A DNA stretch of 64,000 bases from Monilinia fructicola (GCA_008692225.1 VICG01000004.1:1178501-1242500), one strand, 5' to 3'; shown: positions 1 to 13,330, counted from the stretch's first letter. The notes: generated by a model not told the origin, from the sequence alone. Program-made: numbers and translations.

Positions 1-2827
1 CTTCTGAACAGCAAAAAGTATGCCGTCCAATATTTTTTATATCTCGATCTACTTTCAAGCATGAAGGTTAGCATACTAATGACTTTTTTAGAAGCCTGAA
101 CCCAAGAAGCCTGTGCCCAAGAAGCCTGCGCCCAAGAAGCAAACGTCGAAGCGCAAGATCGAGGTATCTGACGCCGAGAGCTCCGAAGTTGAGATGGCTA
201 AGCCTGTCAAGAAGCAAAAGACAGCCAAGGGAGGCATGAACTTTGAAAATCTCCCCACGAAGCGTAAGCACGGAGGCGAAGAAGAAGCACCTGGTCCTGT
301 AAAGAGACAGAAGACCATGGACCAAGCCAAAAATCCTGTCGCTGTATGTTCATCTATTCTTTACCAAACCTCCTCTGTAATCTAGAACTGGAGTTTACTA
401 ACTTTCTCAAATAGGCTCCAGCTAAGCGCGCTCGAGCTGTCAAGGAGACACACATCCGTAGGGATCCCAATGTTAATCTTCTCAACTTTGGACCCCCTCC
501 TAAGAAGCCAGCACCTAAGAAGGCACCCACAGCTCCAGCAAAGGAGGCAGTGGTCATTGAAAAGAAAGAAGTCAGCAAGAAATCTGCAAAGACTGTAGGC
601 ATTCTCTATATTTTTATTCCCACACGTTGGCCACAAACTAATAGTAGCTACAGGTCCAATCTTCTACTGCACCTAAAGTAGCACCAGAAAAGACCCAGAA
701 TCGTCCGGGTGCCTCCACCTCAACGAGATCTTCACCCGAGGCAACCCAGAGTCCTCCTTCTGAATTCACGAGCGTTTCCGATAGAATTAAATCCCGTCGT
801 CGAGGTGCCGCTGCTGCTCCAAATATTCAAATTAAAACCTCGTCTTCTTCGTCTTCGACAAAGCCTGTGGAAGCAACTAGAAAAGCTCGTGGCTCTCGTA
901 GCTCGAAGTTGTCTGTGAATGCATCCGAGCCAGTTTCAGAAGTTTCGCCAGTGAACAGACTTCCACCGCTCCTCTCACCAACTCTTCCCCCCATCGTCGA
1001 GAGCGAGCTGGCAAAACGCTTGAAGAAAATTGCAGAAGAGAAAGAAGAGGAGAATATGGCGCGCGAGATGGAAGAAGAGCTCGAGAAAGATAGAGTGGAT
1101 GATCTTGAGCTACCCGAGCCTGCCGTTCAAGCCAGTTGTTCGCTTGCGGTGGAGTTGGACCCAGCGTCGGATGCATTGCTTGAGACAGATTTGAATGATT
1201 ATCTGGATAATCTCACGCCAGAGGTTGCTGCTGCAGTTCAAGCACAGCAAAAAGAGATTGATCAAGCTGTAGAATCAGATGCGGAATCTGTTGAGGATGA
1301 CGATAAATTCAGCTCGTATCAAGACACTGTCGAGACTACCAAATCACCCATGTCACCAGCCCCAGAGGTTCCTGATTCTGTCCAGAGCAAAGTTACCGAG
1401 GACGAAGAGCAACTGGAAGAAGCAGAAGCACCGATGAAGAGCCGCCCTTCTTCTTCGGCTACTTCGCCTGCTCCATTGTCAGATCACATTGCAGCACCAG
1501 AACAGCATGCCATCGTTTCCGCCGAGGAATCTCTACCTAGGGATGACTCCGACCAGAATTCAAATGTGTCCAATCAACAAAATGTCGCTCGAACATCTGC
1601 ATCGACCTTCAAGTTTGCTGGTGAAATTGGCTACGAGTCAGATATGTCGGAAGAAGACCCAGATCCAGAGCCAAGTCCAGTTCATTCTACTCCTTTTGAG
1701 GAGGCTGGAGACTTTGATGAGCTGGAACTTGATGTGGATGAGGCTCTTGAAGCGCAAGAGTTTGAGGCAAATCTGGAAGCAACTGAGCAAGATAAAGAGC
1801 TAGAACCGCCAGTGCCTAATCCCTCGTCTTCCTCTGCAGATTCAACTGATCCAAAAGAGAACATCTTATCTGTTGCTTCTATTTGACAACTCGCCCTCTG
1901 ATGAAGCTATTTGATAAAGGTGAGCACCAAGCCCCTCGACAGGAACAAGAGGAATCTGACGAAGATAGCTGGCAAGAACAGCTTCGACTCAAAATTCAAG
2001 CTAGCTTAAATTCGGAGAATCGAACCCCCTCAAGTGACTCGGCAGAGCAGCCTTTTACTGTAGAAGAGGACAAACTTAACTTCTGACACCAAAACTAAGG
2101 ATCAGGTCAAAGTTGAAGTCCCTAGTCCCGAAGCATCCGTCACTGGGGTAGAGCCACTCCCAGAATTGCCTCTTATTAATAACGACGTGGACGTCATTGA
2201 TCCCCAGTCGCCTGGACAGAATGACAATACCGATGAAAATGTCGAAATGTTTGCAGGTGATCCCCAGAGGATAATATGAACAACGATTATCTTGAGTCCA
2301 GTGCCAATCAGTCTGATGAGTCTGAAACATCTGATAAGCACAGCGATGAAAAAATGTGGGATGATAATGATACGGAGGCATTACTCCAGAATCATATGGT
2401 CCCGGCCGAACTAGGCAATGTAGTCACCGAGGAGGGCTCCTTAGACTATAAGAAACTGATCGCAGAAGTGAAGGCTGCAAGGGAGGAGACGATCCGCTGG
2501 GAGAGGGAGAATGGAGAACTTCCCGAATTCACCTTCAGCATCAGTCGCCCAGATCTTCTATGCCACTTGGGTTACTCCAAAGACCGCGTCGCCAAGTACA
2601 TGGAGGTGCACAAGAGGTACGAGGATACTGTTTTCCCGAAACCGGTTGCCCAATGTAATGCTATGAGGGACCTCAGCGGAGAGGAGTCCAGTGGTGACGA
2701 GTCTGATGATGATCAGGACGATCTCCGTCGTCGGGGATATAGCGTTCTGATTCCAAGAAATTATGCCTGGAATCATGACGATATGGTCACTGATCCGAAT
2801 GTTCATCCTTTCGGACCCATCAACTAA
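1..2827 (+). CDS. Lys-, Glu- and Ser-rich hypothetical protein, 5' partial
   Basis: I do not recognise this protein. Exons that join in frame are 1-17 (end of an exon entering from the left), 92-343, 415-594 and 654 onward, with introns of 74, 71 and 59 bp; the first has a clear TACTAAT-type branch site. The N-terminal part has Lys-Pro-rich repeats (KKPAPKK-like) and basic clusters that look like nuclear localisation signals. The middle is acidic and Ser/Pro-rich. The C-terminal ~130 residues (from about 2440) are more ordered, with an aromatic-rich end. Downstream of 1886 the frame changes three times, each repairable by one base in a short run: TTT at 1882-1884 (one more), AAA at 2072-2074 (one less), CCCC at 2262-2265 (one more). 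Coding-like acidic composition continues through all three, so I treat it as one gene ending at the stop at 2825-2827. A nuclear or chromatin role is only a guess from composition. Confidence 0.6.
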
Positions 2828-4885
2828 TTGGTTATGGAATCGACATCTCCTTTGTTTCGTTTCATCTTCTCCTCTAGTCGGATTTCTATCAGAGATGGAT
2901 AATTATCTGCGGAAAGATTACGAAGATTCGATTTCCCTACCACTTCTTGTTACCGAATCATCACCGAATTCCTTCACAGCCACGATTATTGCGCCGAAAC
3001 TACCACTCAAGATGCAGAAATATTTGAAAACAAAAACATGAAAAAAAAGGGTCCACTTGTTTTCTATCTAGCCTGACTTCTTCGTCCTCCAACGGATTGA
3101 TTGTCGATTTCATTCCCCCATGGAGACTCTATGGTGTCGATAATATCAACATAACCCAAAAACATTCGAAAATTCAAACCTCAAAAAAAAAAAAAGCCAC
3201 CGTTGCGTTTTGCTCATTACAGCTTGCTTTGCCTCCAATCATCTCATATAGTTTCATCCAGGAGCGGCAGTTATCGCGCTAAGCCTCTCATCTCGACCTC
3301 GACTCAAATCCTAGCTTCTCCCAACATCCTATCAGCAGCAATGACGAGCATACAACCGTGGTACTTCTTCACTACTATCGGCTTTTAGTGCTGGCGCGAT
3401 ACCATACATGATTCATTTGACAGTTCCCGACCAACAACTCACGATAATGAACTCCATAGTTCTTGTCGAGATTTTATGGGACGAGTCTCGGTTTTTTGCA
3501 TTCTCCATTCTACATCAAGATTCATGGCTGGGAGATCTCAGACCTCCCTTTCAGTACATCATCAACGATATCCTCAATTTACTACTTCCTTACAGGTCCA
3601 AGTGTGTTTGACCATGGCGATGTATCTTTTATCCTTCAGTTGGCGATCCATTATGTACGACTTACTATTACGATCCACTGTGCACGATACCCCTCAATAT
3701 ACTCGGAGCACCTCTTTCCGACTCCAAGACTGTTCGGTTTCGGCCCTCAAAAACAGGTTTCGTTTTCGTTCTGTATTGTTCTGCCTAGTTTACATCATAC
3801 CAGCATACGTTGTGGGGCGTCGTCTCATACTGTATTGTATCTGATATTAATTAGTTACCCCCATATTTGGTGCATGACTCTAGTGGTAGAGAAGCAGAGA
3901 TCCCGATATGGAGCGTGGTTGGGTTTTGATGAATGGGCGTTTTGTATCCTGACAGGTGGGGCACCTCCTCCGATGTCTTTCTTTTTGTTCTCTGGTTTGA
4001 GTTTGGAATCTGGGTCTGGGTCTGGGTCTGGGGGGGTTGGAGTTTGTTTTTCATTCCGCTGTATCACGCTGTACTTGATTGTATTGTTGTTGTTGTTGTT
4101 GTTGTTCTTTGGCGTTTTTTGGGTTGCAAGTTGGTTGATTGTTCAGTTTTCTTATCAGGGGCCAAGGGAAGAGAGGAAGGAAAAGGAAAGGTGGCAAAAG
4201 GATGAGTTCATGCGATGGGCATGATAATGGGATGTTCCTTCTTCGGGGAATTCCTCGGGGCATTTTAAGATTTACTGTACGATTGGCTTTTTGGAAGGAT
4301 ACAGTAGATGCATGGAAAGGATGGAACGGATGTATCTAGCGTGTTATTACATCATAGGGGGAGGCAAGTAGGTGATAGAAAATAACTCACTAGGACCCCT
4401 GAGAGAGTCAAGATACCTTAGGTCTGGCCAACCTAAGGTGGAATCAGCTCTAAAGGGAAAACAGTCGGTTTGATATTTGCCTACAGATGAAGGAAGGTCG
4501 AAGCATTTGCTTTGTGTACTCAACATGTATCATTTCTGAAGAAAGTCACCATGGGAAAAGGATCCGTGAGGAAAAGAAGCCATCGAACAGGGGAATTATC
4601 ACGTCTAAGATTTCACCTGAGACGGGGTTTATCCACAAACAAAGGATCTTTTATTATTTTCATGAATTGATGATTACAGACCCATCTATGGCCTCTCATG
4701 AGGAGAATCGTAATGCTATTCCTATAAATCGTGTGATATCCCTATTTAAGCCAGACATGATTCCCTAGTTCCCAATACCAAATTGTAAATTGTAAAGTTC
4801 CTCCGTATCATTCCTTCGAGTAGCCCTGTAAAAAACATTATACCCAATTCCTATTGGCACCCAATCTCGTCATCAGCACATTCTA
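2828..4885. other. Intergenic, no supported gene
   Basis: The stretch holds an A-run near 3182-3194, a GGGTCT-type hexamer repeat at about 4011-4033 and a TTG triplet run at about 4085-4105. Long open frames on the + strand here (3463-4224) start without ATG, contain the translated low-complexity repeats and resemble nothing. It probably comprises the 3' regions of the two flanking convergent genes. No RNA gene was recognised. Confidence 0.6.
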
Positions 4886-6199
4886 TCATCGCAAACGATA
4901 TGAATCTTCCTTTGTAGGCTGCCCTGTAGTCTCATTTACCCTCTCCACCTCTATCAACTCCTCATTAGACGAAATTTCACTAAGTTCATCTGGTTCAGGT
5001 TTTTTCCAATCGCGCTTCAATTCCGCCACGGCCTCGCTCCAATTTCCGATCTCCTCGTCTGTTCTGATTCTTCTTCTAAATCCATATGCTCTGATTTCCA
5101 CGAGCCAAACCACCATCCAATATTGATTAAAAAGCAAGGCAAAGAGGCACGCTACCCATGAACTAGCCAGAAACGGAACTCCTGGGGAGGCGTCAACACC
5201 GAGTGCTGGCCCTACTGAAGAAACCATTTGCCCGACTATACTGATCACAGCAGTTAAGTTGAGAGTGACTGTCATCGTGAAGTTGGATGCGAGAAAGGAG
5301 AAGAAAAGGGCAAGGTAGACGATCTTTGCTGATTGTTTGAACATATAAATGGCCGATAATATTACAGTTCCGCCTGATCCAATTAATGCTAGCCCATAAA
5401 GCGCGAGGATAGCCGTAGTTCCAATGTTTAGGAGTGAAGCAGTAGAGGGCATTGCGGTCGTAGCAAGACCAAGAAGGGGAATAGTCATAGTTGTGTTAAC
5501 TACTCGGAAGGTAGATGGGGTATATGAGGTGAGTTTTTTGAGACCTAGGATACAATTAGCTCTTAGCTCCACTTTCGCGTGCAAGACTGAGCTCTTGTCC
5601 GCTTAACTTACCATTCAAAAGCAGTCGAATAGTTCGAACATTTATCTATAACCCATTTCTCATCTGCTGTAATAGTCCCTGAACATATCTTCATTACATG
5701 AAGACTATAAAAATCTGCAACTCCCATTGTTTCCGTGACATTTGACATAAAGGCATTTGTAGCTTCGGTCAGACCATCACTGTTGCCAGCTTCAATCTTC
5801 AATGCAATGCCTTTAAAGGTTTTGAAGGCGTCCCTAACCAATGATGTGATAAAGTTGGATGCTTCGTCTCTCTTGGCTATGGAGTCTGGTGGTGTTGATC
5901 TGGTGTCCAGGGCAGATATATCGATTACATTGGCGGTATTCGCTGTGTTAGAGTTGACTGGTGCAAATTCAACCAAGTTCTGGCCAAGATTGGCTGTGTT
6001 TATCTATTTGAGATTAATTTTATGTTTGTAAAAATATAAAGGGGAAATTTACCCTCATGAAATGATAATTTTCTAAAACTCCGCCATTTGATCCCGAAAA
6101 TATTGTGATAACTCCCAATGTGAACGATATCGTAGACAAAACTAAGGAGATAAGTGCATGCAGCCGGATTGGCTTCCTTTGATTCCTGGCTGTCCTCAT
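4886..6199 (-). CDS. SUR7/PalI-like four-TM membrane protein (one frame break)
   Basis: Exon 1 is 6199-6053 (start ATG, first TM helix starting near residue 12), exon 2 is 6003-5612 and exon 3 is 5544-4886. Introns have GTAAAT..TAG and GTAAGT..TAG ends. The layout of one N-terminal TM, a ~125-residue extracellular loop with N-glycosylation sequons and paired cysteines (ICSG and KCSNYS), then three TM helices and a charged cytosolic tail fits the fungal SUR7/PalI group. Those proteins act in eisosome or cortical patches or in pH sensing. Exons 2 and 3 join out of frame by one base. Shortening the T6 run at 5534-5539 by one restores a ~398-residue protein, matching the homopolymer pattern seen elsewhere in the window. 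Family assignment is by architecture rather than a decisive motif. Confidence 0.65.
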
Positions 6200-7767
6200 C
6201 TTTTTTCTCTTAGAATTTCCGACTTGAAATTGAAGTGATTAAAAGGAGTGAATAGCTCGAGATCGGGAATAGACTATGAGAATATATGAAAATTTGAAGA
6301 AAGCCTACACTCGGCCCAGATGCAAGGATGACACTTGACAAGCCCGATATAGGTTTGAAAAATGCAACAAAAGCTTGATATAGGATGTGATTGCCCCTCA
6401 TTTCATATCAAACAGGGCTATGCCACATACCACCTTACCAGGATCGAAAGTATTACGATGATTTCCATGAAGACTACTTCATCTTGTCATTGAAGTTGGA
6501 ACTACCCTGGGTCCCTGACAGGAGGTAATCATCTCAAGTTCTCAATGCTGAGGGTACAGTCGATGCCTGATGCGATAGATGCCTGAAGCGAATACTGATA
6601 CGACGGGATAACTCTGCTGTACAACCCCGTGGATAAAGCTTATCTATTACCTACTCATGTCACATTCATCAGGGATTTAAGCGCCAAAAGTCCAGATCAT
6701 CACAGGGATATAACATCCATTTTTGTAGGGCTGTGTCGTGTTTGTCGTGTGTTTAGGGGTATTTGAGTGGGCATGAATGCCAAGTATTAGGCGATTAGGC
6801 GATTAGAATGATATGGAGTCCGTGTCCATGTCACATCTGAAGGATTTCGGATGTTTCCTTCGAGAAAACAATGTCCGAGACCTGTTGGGGTCAAGGGAAA
6901 AAGCTTAAACTAAGGAAGGTTCCATGGATTGACAACTAGTCTCCTAGGTATACAATGAAAGTCCACGGGTAGTACAATAGAACAATAGAACACGTCAAGA
7001 GCTTAGTCACCAACTCTGACATCTGGTAACTTGATCCAACTCTTCAGAAGCATCACATGATTTTCATCTTGTATAAACCTTTCACGGTGTATTTTGTGTG
7101 TGTGTGCTGGGACCGTGATATACCCACTCATCGCTGGGACGATTACAGTATAACTCTATCTAGTGGTGATCAGAGAGTATAAAAACTTTATATTCACCGA
7201 GATTCACCCTTGAAGGATTTAACTTTCGAATCCTAGGATGTTGAAAGGTAAAAGAGAGATCCTGAATGTAGCTCTGGCAAGGGGGGAAGCTCTTTAGGAT
7301 ACTGAAGTTATAATTCATTCATTGCCCCTCATTTGAACGAATGTCATTCGAACTTGAGATGATAATGACAATGCATTGTTCGACTCATTTCAAATAAACC
7401 GATAGTCGTCCCAATTCTTCGGCATACAAATCGCAATCTTCAAATCGATGAGGAGCATTGAGATACACAGGCAGCAATTAAGTATCTCGCCTGCGACTGC
7501 GATCAGTTCTCAAAATCACTCGATATTAGATTCGTGTCTCCTTGATGAAACGAATATGGAGTCGCTGAACAAGGTTAGATAATGTGCTTGCTAACTTGGG
7601 ATGACTGACTGCACGTCAGAAATACGAGCCAGTCGGACGATGTCGGGAGATTGAGATTTCGATAACTTCTCGCAGCAACGACAACTCGAATGAATAAAAA
7701 GACTTTACAGCGGCAACCGACTATGATCCTACGAAGCGTATCGAGATGCGTCACTTGGCGGGTCATG
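6200..7767. other. Intergenic, no supported gene
   Basis: Upstream region of the SUR7-like gene. It has a short GT run at 7096-7107 and repeated small direct duplications near 6788-6803 and 6970-6990. Open frames are short and have no recognisable content. Confidence 0.55.
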
Positions 7768-8028
7768 TTAACGTTGAGAGAGATAGTAGAAACATGGCTG
7801 GACCATCACTAGAATCCAACGGTATTCTTTTTTTGGTTTGCTCTCACCGCGAAAATTATTACGCATGAAACAATCATCCCTGCTGGGTCTCCAGCCAGGG
7901 TCCATATAGTAACGGTCAACCTCATAGTCGTCTGTATGTTCATTCGGATAAATGATGGGCCATCGATTGTAGGAAATTCGCGTGGCTGGCATGATGAAGT
8001 TGTCTCCTTCGGTAGCTGAGGTTAACAT
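7768..8028 (-). CDS. Small orphan ORF, 86 residues
   Basis: A single uninterrupted frame with a proper ATG encodes an 86-residue protein rich in Tyr, Asp and Arg (DPGWRPSRDD, then MRNNF). It has no signal peptide or TM helix. The composition looks more coding than the shadow frames around it, and it faces the DUF4267 gene across 190 bp, so the two could share a promoter. I do not recognise the family. It could be a lineage-specific small gene, the first exon of a longer gene running toward 7575, or chance. Confidence 0.35.
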   Translation of the reverse strand: MLTSATEGDNFIMPATRISYNRWPIIYPNEHTDDYEVDRYYMDPGWRPSRDDCFMRNNFRGESKPKKEYRWILVMVQPCFYYLSQR

Positions 8029-8099
8029 TGTTGTCGAGAGGTTGGGGATGTGGTGTGAGCGGTTTTGAAGGCTTGATCACCAACCGGATCACTAATCAA

Positions 8100-8130
8100 A
8101 TCTCACTCTCACTCTCACTCTCACTACCCA
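8100..8130. repeat. CTCACT-type microsatellite between divergent genes
   Basis: About four to five copies of a CACTCT hexamer lie in the 190-bp interval between the start codons of the orphan ORF and the DUF4267 gene. Pyrimidine-rich runs of this type are common in fungal promoters just upstream of start sites. Confidence 0.7.
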
Positions 8131-8217
8131 CGGCAAAGCAAGCGATCAAACACTCACAACTCCAAAATCAGAGTCCCGATCGATAATTTCATCTCAACAA
8201 TCATCCCAAGTTTTGAA

Positions 8218-8679
8218 ATGCCTCCGCTATCATCGATCATTTTGGCAATTCAAGGTGGCTTCAATTTTTTGAATGGAACCATCAACCTTTTGTCGCCTTT
8301 GGCGGCAGCTAAAAATGCTGAAATATTGTCCATTGAATCAACACCTGCCATTCATGCCATAGCGTTAGGGTCTATATCGATAGGGTAAGAACTCTACGTT
8401 CTTTCTCATAGGAAACTGGAATTGGCGTCATCGTGGCAATGCTTCATATACTGATATGCAGTTATGTACAACAGCACATTCTATCTTATCGCTGCTCAAA
8501 GGAGGGACAAGGTTGCGATGTGGCTGTCCGTCATTGGACGGATCATTGCCGTTGGGGTTTTTATGATTGACGCTGGACCCTGGAGAGATATCGCAATCTT
8601 TGAGGGAGTCTGTGGAGGCTTGCTCGCTGCAAGTCTTGTTTGGGAGTCTCGAGATGGGGAAGGGAAGGGAAAAAAATGA
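8218..8679 (+). CDS. DUF4267 family small membrane protein
   Basis: Exon 1 is 8218-8384 and exon 2 is 8475-8679, split by a 90-bp intron (GTAAGA..ACAG). The acceptor at 8472-8474 is the one that keeps frame, and the nearer CAG at 8459-8461 does not. The 123-residue product is strongly hydrophobic with about four TM segments. It shows the features I associate with DUF4267: an N-terminal helix followed by N-G-T-x-N-L-L-S-P, an A-x-G-S-x-S-I-G segment, and a C-terminal F-E-G-V-x-G-G-L-L helix. The family is fungal/bacterial and its function is unknown, presumably integral membrane. A short Lys-rich tail closes the protein. Confidence 0.75.
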
Positions 8680-10211
8680 GAGGAATGGGAACCGAAAGTT
8701 TTCAAAGTCAGTCCAACATGGAGGGATGGAAGAGACTATTCGCATATTCCGTATTGTCACGAAAGTCGGAGGCACTTTCTTATTCAATCTAAAGAATATC
8801 GCTTTGGTTGTACTGGCAGAAGAAGTTTACCAGTTCTCATTCATTAAGCTATCTGGCAATTCGAACTTGGCTCTTCATTTTGCTTCCTTTTCTCAGTCCC
8901 GAGACCCACCATTGATTCTATTCCGGGTATTGGCCAGGATTGGAATTCACAAATCAGCATACAAAGTTGATTCGTGAATGCCCTACGCTACCACATCAAC
9001 TAGTTTACATATATGAAACATAAGGGTATTTTGAGATAAACAAAGAACCCCAATCGACTTCAGTACCATTATTCAACACCCGTTGCAACAGCAATTTCCC
9101 CCATCATCAACAGTCTCATCGTGATCGAAATAATATGATCGGAAAGAGAACAAGACGATAACGATGTTGTTAGCGATCCGGCGGCTGATGGAGGTAGCGT
9201 TAAATTATGTTAAATTAGGTGTTTGAATAAGGTAATGAAGTTGCGTGTGTCCTTTTTCTTTTTGTACAAACCAAATTGGTTTCCGAGTAGCTTACTTCTT
9301 TAATATCAACGGAGTAAATTATATATCAACTAGTTCATAAGTTAACACCCGGCATTGGGCAACCCCCGTGGTGACCAATATTCTGGAACAAGTCTTTCCA
9401 CTTGCCTATAAGCGGAGAGCCTTTCGAAGCAGGAGCCTCCCACTCCCAACCCCTGTTTCTCTCCCTATCGGCTAACCATTGCCTTCCTTATTCTCGTTTA
9501 AGATATTCCTAAGCTCTTTCATGCACTTTTCAGAGAGTTCATTTATCAGCCCCATGCACTCAGCCTCCAAAACAATTTTTTATTTCCCTTCATATATTGC
9601 GCCCCAACTTCGCTCTATCCTCTTCATCATGTCTGTTTATGCTATCTTTTTCCAAGTGTGCAATTGCAATTCTTGATTCCCAGACCGATAGTTCGTAGGC
9701 GGATACCAATCCTCAATAGAATATCGATGAGGGTTTTGAATCTCTATTTGACTCTTTTTGCGTTGGGTTTTGCATGTCGCTGATATAGTCCTCCTTCTTT
9801 CGTTCTTATAGGTCTAAATCTTTTGTCGTTATTTCATCAACGGATGGTGGTCGTGAAACTGACGATCGTGCAGAACTCTGGTGATTAAATATGGCGTCAG
9901 CACTAAATACAGCTATTGCATGTCTCAATGCCCAATGCTCGAGTAAGGTTTACTGGCGGCTCGACTTCTTCATCGTCTTGCACATATCGAATCGGTGGCA
10001 GGGGGGGGAGAGGGGGGCGCGCGAACGCCTCTCTCTTGATTTATTGTGGACGGTTCATGTTGTTGGTAGGGATCCCACCCTTGTGGACTTCCTCGTAGTA
10101 TATCTTCGAATGTAGTTTCAACGCTCCTCCGCCTGCTCGCCCTCGGTATATGAGAAATTGAAGAAAGAGACGAACCATCAACTTGAGGTGTACTTCCTCC
10201 TTACGAACGTC
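8680..10211. other. Intergenic, no supported gene
   Basis: Lies between the DUF4267 gene (+) and the 3' end of the AcuF-type gene (-), so it should hold two terminators. A short G-rich tract sits at about 10000-10017. Open frames at 8567-8977 and 9891-10115 overlap real genes or lack any recognisable content. Confidence 0.5.
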
Positions 10212-13200
10212 CTACTGATGATCTTTGTACCGATCCCGGTCCCGGTGACGACCACGATCCTCATCGTCTCCACTAGCAGCTTCGTAATTCCTTTCTCCTC
10301 CTCTAGCAACTATTTGACCTTGTCAGCCAGTATAATACGAACCTCGAGGATACACTCACTTCGTATCTTCTGCGTTTCGTCGGCATAGGCCAGTACTTCC
10401 TTCTTGGTCAATACTCTAAGTACAAGTACGAAATCATCTCTGACTTCGAATCTTTCCTTTCCAGTCTCCAATGCTTCTGGGTTCACTAGCCTTCTATCGA
10501 TCTTGGTCCAGCGCGCATCCGGAGGTACTTTGATAAGTTGCGTATCATCCAATGGAGCCTCATCTTCATGGATGGGGGAGGGATTTTCAGATATATTTTC
10601 ACGTGATTGAGAGTGCATCGCGTAAATTTCATCCACATCTTTGTTTACTGGAAGATATTAGTACTTTCGAGAGTTTCGTCATATGTCAAACTTACTTCGC
10701 TCTACAGCAGGTGCTACATCTTGCGAGACATCCAACGCACCCTTTACTGCTTCCATGACTTCTGCAAAATCTTGAGCATCCTTCCTTTCCTTCGATACTT
10801 CAGATGCCAAAGAAGTTTGCGCTTCCTCTATTCGTTCATCTTTGGCGACCTTTGTCTTTGCCACTGGTCTTTCAAGCTCTTCTCCCTGAACATAAAGAGG
10901 ACTCTTTCCCTCTGCATCTTTGAAGTCCTGTGTCATTTTTTCTTCTTGAATTATACTGGGTGATGTTCCCACAGGACTCTTTGGGATATCATCTTTTGGT
11001 GAAGTAACTGTTTGTGGGCGATTTGTAAAAGATGGCTTAACTGATTCAATAGCGTCATCATTCAAGGTAGCTGCCATATAATTAGCATTTCCAGATAACA
11101 TGGAGTAACCCGAAAGCTCTGCCAATGTTTTTGGAGCTGAAGGATGTCTATCATTGTTACTGAAGGATCCAAGATCCTGGCGTATAGCTTTTTCAATACC
11201 AAAAGGCTCGAGCTCGAGTGGAAACCTATCTATAGAAAGATGTTAGTGCTTATGAAGAAGAATTCTGGAAAACAAGAGTCAAGCTTACCTTTTTCTTTTG
11301 CAAGAAAACTTATGTGTTCGTCTGAATTATCTGGCTTGGAGCGAGTCTCGGCATTCCCATCATCGACTTTTTGCATTTCTTGATCAAGGTCTTGACTTGG
11401 CTGCGCACTAGTGGTTCCAAATAATGATATAGGTATTCTTTCCTCTTCGCCGTGAGCATATATTGCTTTTGCAGATCTAGATTCCAGATTACCTGATCTA
11501 CCAATGGACACATCTGGGTCAAGTCTGTTGTAAGCTGAAGATTGACTTTCAGTGGTTCCATCGTCAGATCGGTGAGCCTTATCGAAGCCTGGCAAAGAGT
11601 CATGTGTTATGGTTTGTCCGGGGTGCTCATTGCCAATATGTTCGTGGTTTATGTTCGAAATTGATGATTCTTCGTGATCCTCCTCGTTACTTAGGCTATC
11701 GTCTTCCATGATGTCTTCATTGATCGGTAATGCAAACAGAGCTAGTTGTTCCATATGTCGCCCTAGATGTCGTCTAAATTGCCCACGCGTACCATAAGGT
11801 TGAGACTGTTGTCCTTTGTTGAGAAATTCGCGCTTAGAATCGTGCTTTGTGTCTTCAATATTGGTTTTCCATTCATCACATAAGCGGCATCCCGTGGCAG
11901 ATACTTTGTCAATCGGCTCTTCACTTTGTAAAATTAAAGCTTTGAGCTGGGATCCTTCGAGTTCAACGTGATGCATCGATCGCAAATGCTTTTTGTATGA
12001 TGAGGAGGATGAGAATGGGGCATTGTGACATTGTTGACAAACCCATTCTCGTCGGTGATTTTGAAGTTCGTGTGCAAACCACTCATTTCTGCTGCGGAAC
12101 ATTCTCATATCGCATTCTTTGAAAGTACAGACATAAGGTCTAAGATCCCTGAAAACATGTTTTCTGTATTATTGTTAGTGGTTGACGGGTTGGGAATTAA
12201 TCAGCATGGTGATCTATACTTCCAAGCGGAGCGGTTCTTGACCACCTGTTCTGTGAAACAATAGGGGCATCGAAAGGGAGAACCAAATTCGAAAGGCACA
12301 TCTTCAAACGCCATTTTTGGATGAGAGGGTACATTCAATCTTTCTGCAGTCTCTCCCACAACTGTGTCTTCGTAGGAAGTTTGTGAGCCGAAAGATCCAT
12401 CGAGCTCCGAGCCATCTCTTCGATCTACGGTAGTGTTTTCAACAAAAGTTGTAGCTTTTGTCAACGCAATTGTCCTATCCTCATTCTGAAAAGCTGCAGC
12501 CTCATCCCAATCCCTTGTCAATTTTCCATGATGATCTTCACGATATTTTAGATATTGACGTCGTCTTGTGATGGCCTTTCCGAGACGTACAATCAACCAA
12601 TCAGTAATGCCCTCTGCAGAACCATGCTTCTCTCTCACGTGCCCAATATCGTAATTAGGATCAAATCGATATCTCGTAGCAGCTTTAAGGTAATCATCTC
12701 GATTTGGCGAGTTTCTAATAACCATCGAGAGCTTCATGAGATTTACATTCGCATCTTTCATTGCTTTGAACAGCTCCTGTAGCTCCGAGGTCTGTTCAGA
12801 ATCTACATCTATCCCCTTGTTTTCAGAATCACTAAATTCATCGATAGGCCACCACTCATTAGGTTCCTCCCCAGTGATGATTAACGTAGCTGGGGGACAT
12901 CAGTTAATCTCCCAAAAAGTCAGTTGAATCACACACCTTCATGCAACGACACTTGAAGATTACCAAGAATTTTCAAAACTCTTCGCTGTATCTCACTAGC
13001 CTCCTTCAGACGGAATTCTAGCGAGGTCCGCACCATGGCATCTTGGAATGCTGCAATACTGTTACCCCAAGCCTTGAAGTGTGCAAATATGTCTTGTATC
13101 GCGAACAAGGATGAATCACGGTCGTATCCATAGTTATGAGCCTCAGAAGGGTTGAGCTCCTTAAGTATCTGAATGCTATGTTCAAACCGTGTTTTACAAT

Positions 13201-13330
13201 CCACGGAACGAGCATAAATTCCCTCCGATGCATTGAGCATCGCAGCACCAATCATGTTTCTGCTTCCACCACTGTCATACTCAGACGTCCGGGCCGGCAC
13301 AGTCTGGCCATGGATTGCCAATGTCTCCAT
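10212..13330 (-). CDS. AcuF-type C2H2 zinc-finger protein with C-terminal DUF8035-like domain
   Basis: Six exons join cleanly in frame: 13330-12937, 12889-12220, 12148-11289, 11229-10696, 10647-10360 and 10309-10212, giving about 947 residues. The N-terminal ~250 residues are helical with no known motif. Residues about 340-430 carry clustered C2H2 fingers: a CPYC..H-type unit split by intron 2, then C-x4-C..HE-x3-H, a CQQC unit, and CRLC with H-x3-RH. This matches the fungal 'oxidoreductase AcuF-like C2H2' pattern. A long Ser/Glu-rich disordered stretch follows. The C-terminal part has W-T-K-I-D-R-R-L-V-N-P-E-A-L-E and a V-L-R-V-L-T-K motif, as in DUF8035. An Arg-rich RDRDRYKD tail ends it. 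Function is unknown; the AcuF name is a historical annotation and does not imply oxidoreductase activity. The start codon lies 310 bp from the divergent DUF7580 gene. Confidence 0.85.

Noticed and set aside
1900..2260. Treating the 1920-2256 segment of the first gene as one long intron (GTGAGC..TTTGCAG)
   Set aside because: The segment reads as acidic, Ser/Gln-rich coding sequence in two frames, and it is several times longer than other introns here; single-base run errors explain it better.
3463..4224. 253-codon open frame on the + strand
   Set aside because: Begins at TTG, encodes translated hexamer and TTG repeats (GSGSGSG and Leu runs) and shows no domain or splice-consistent structure.
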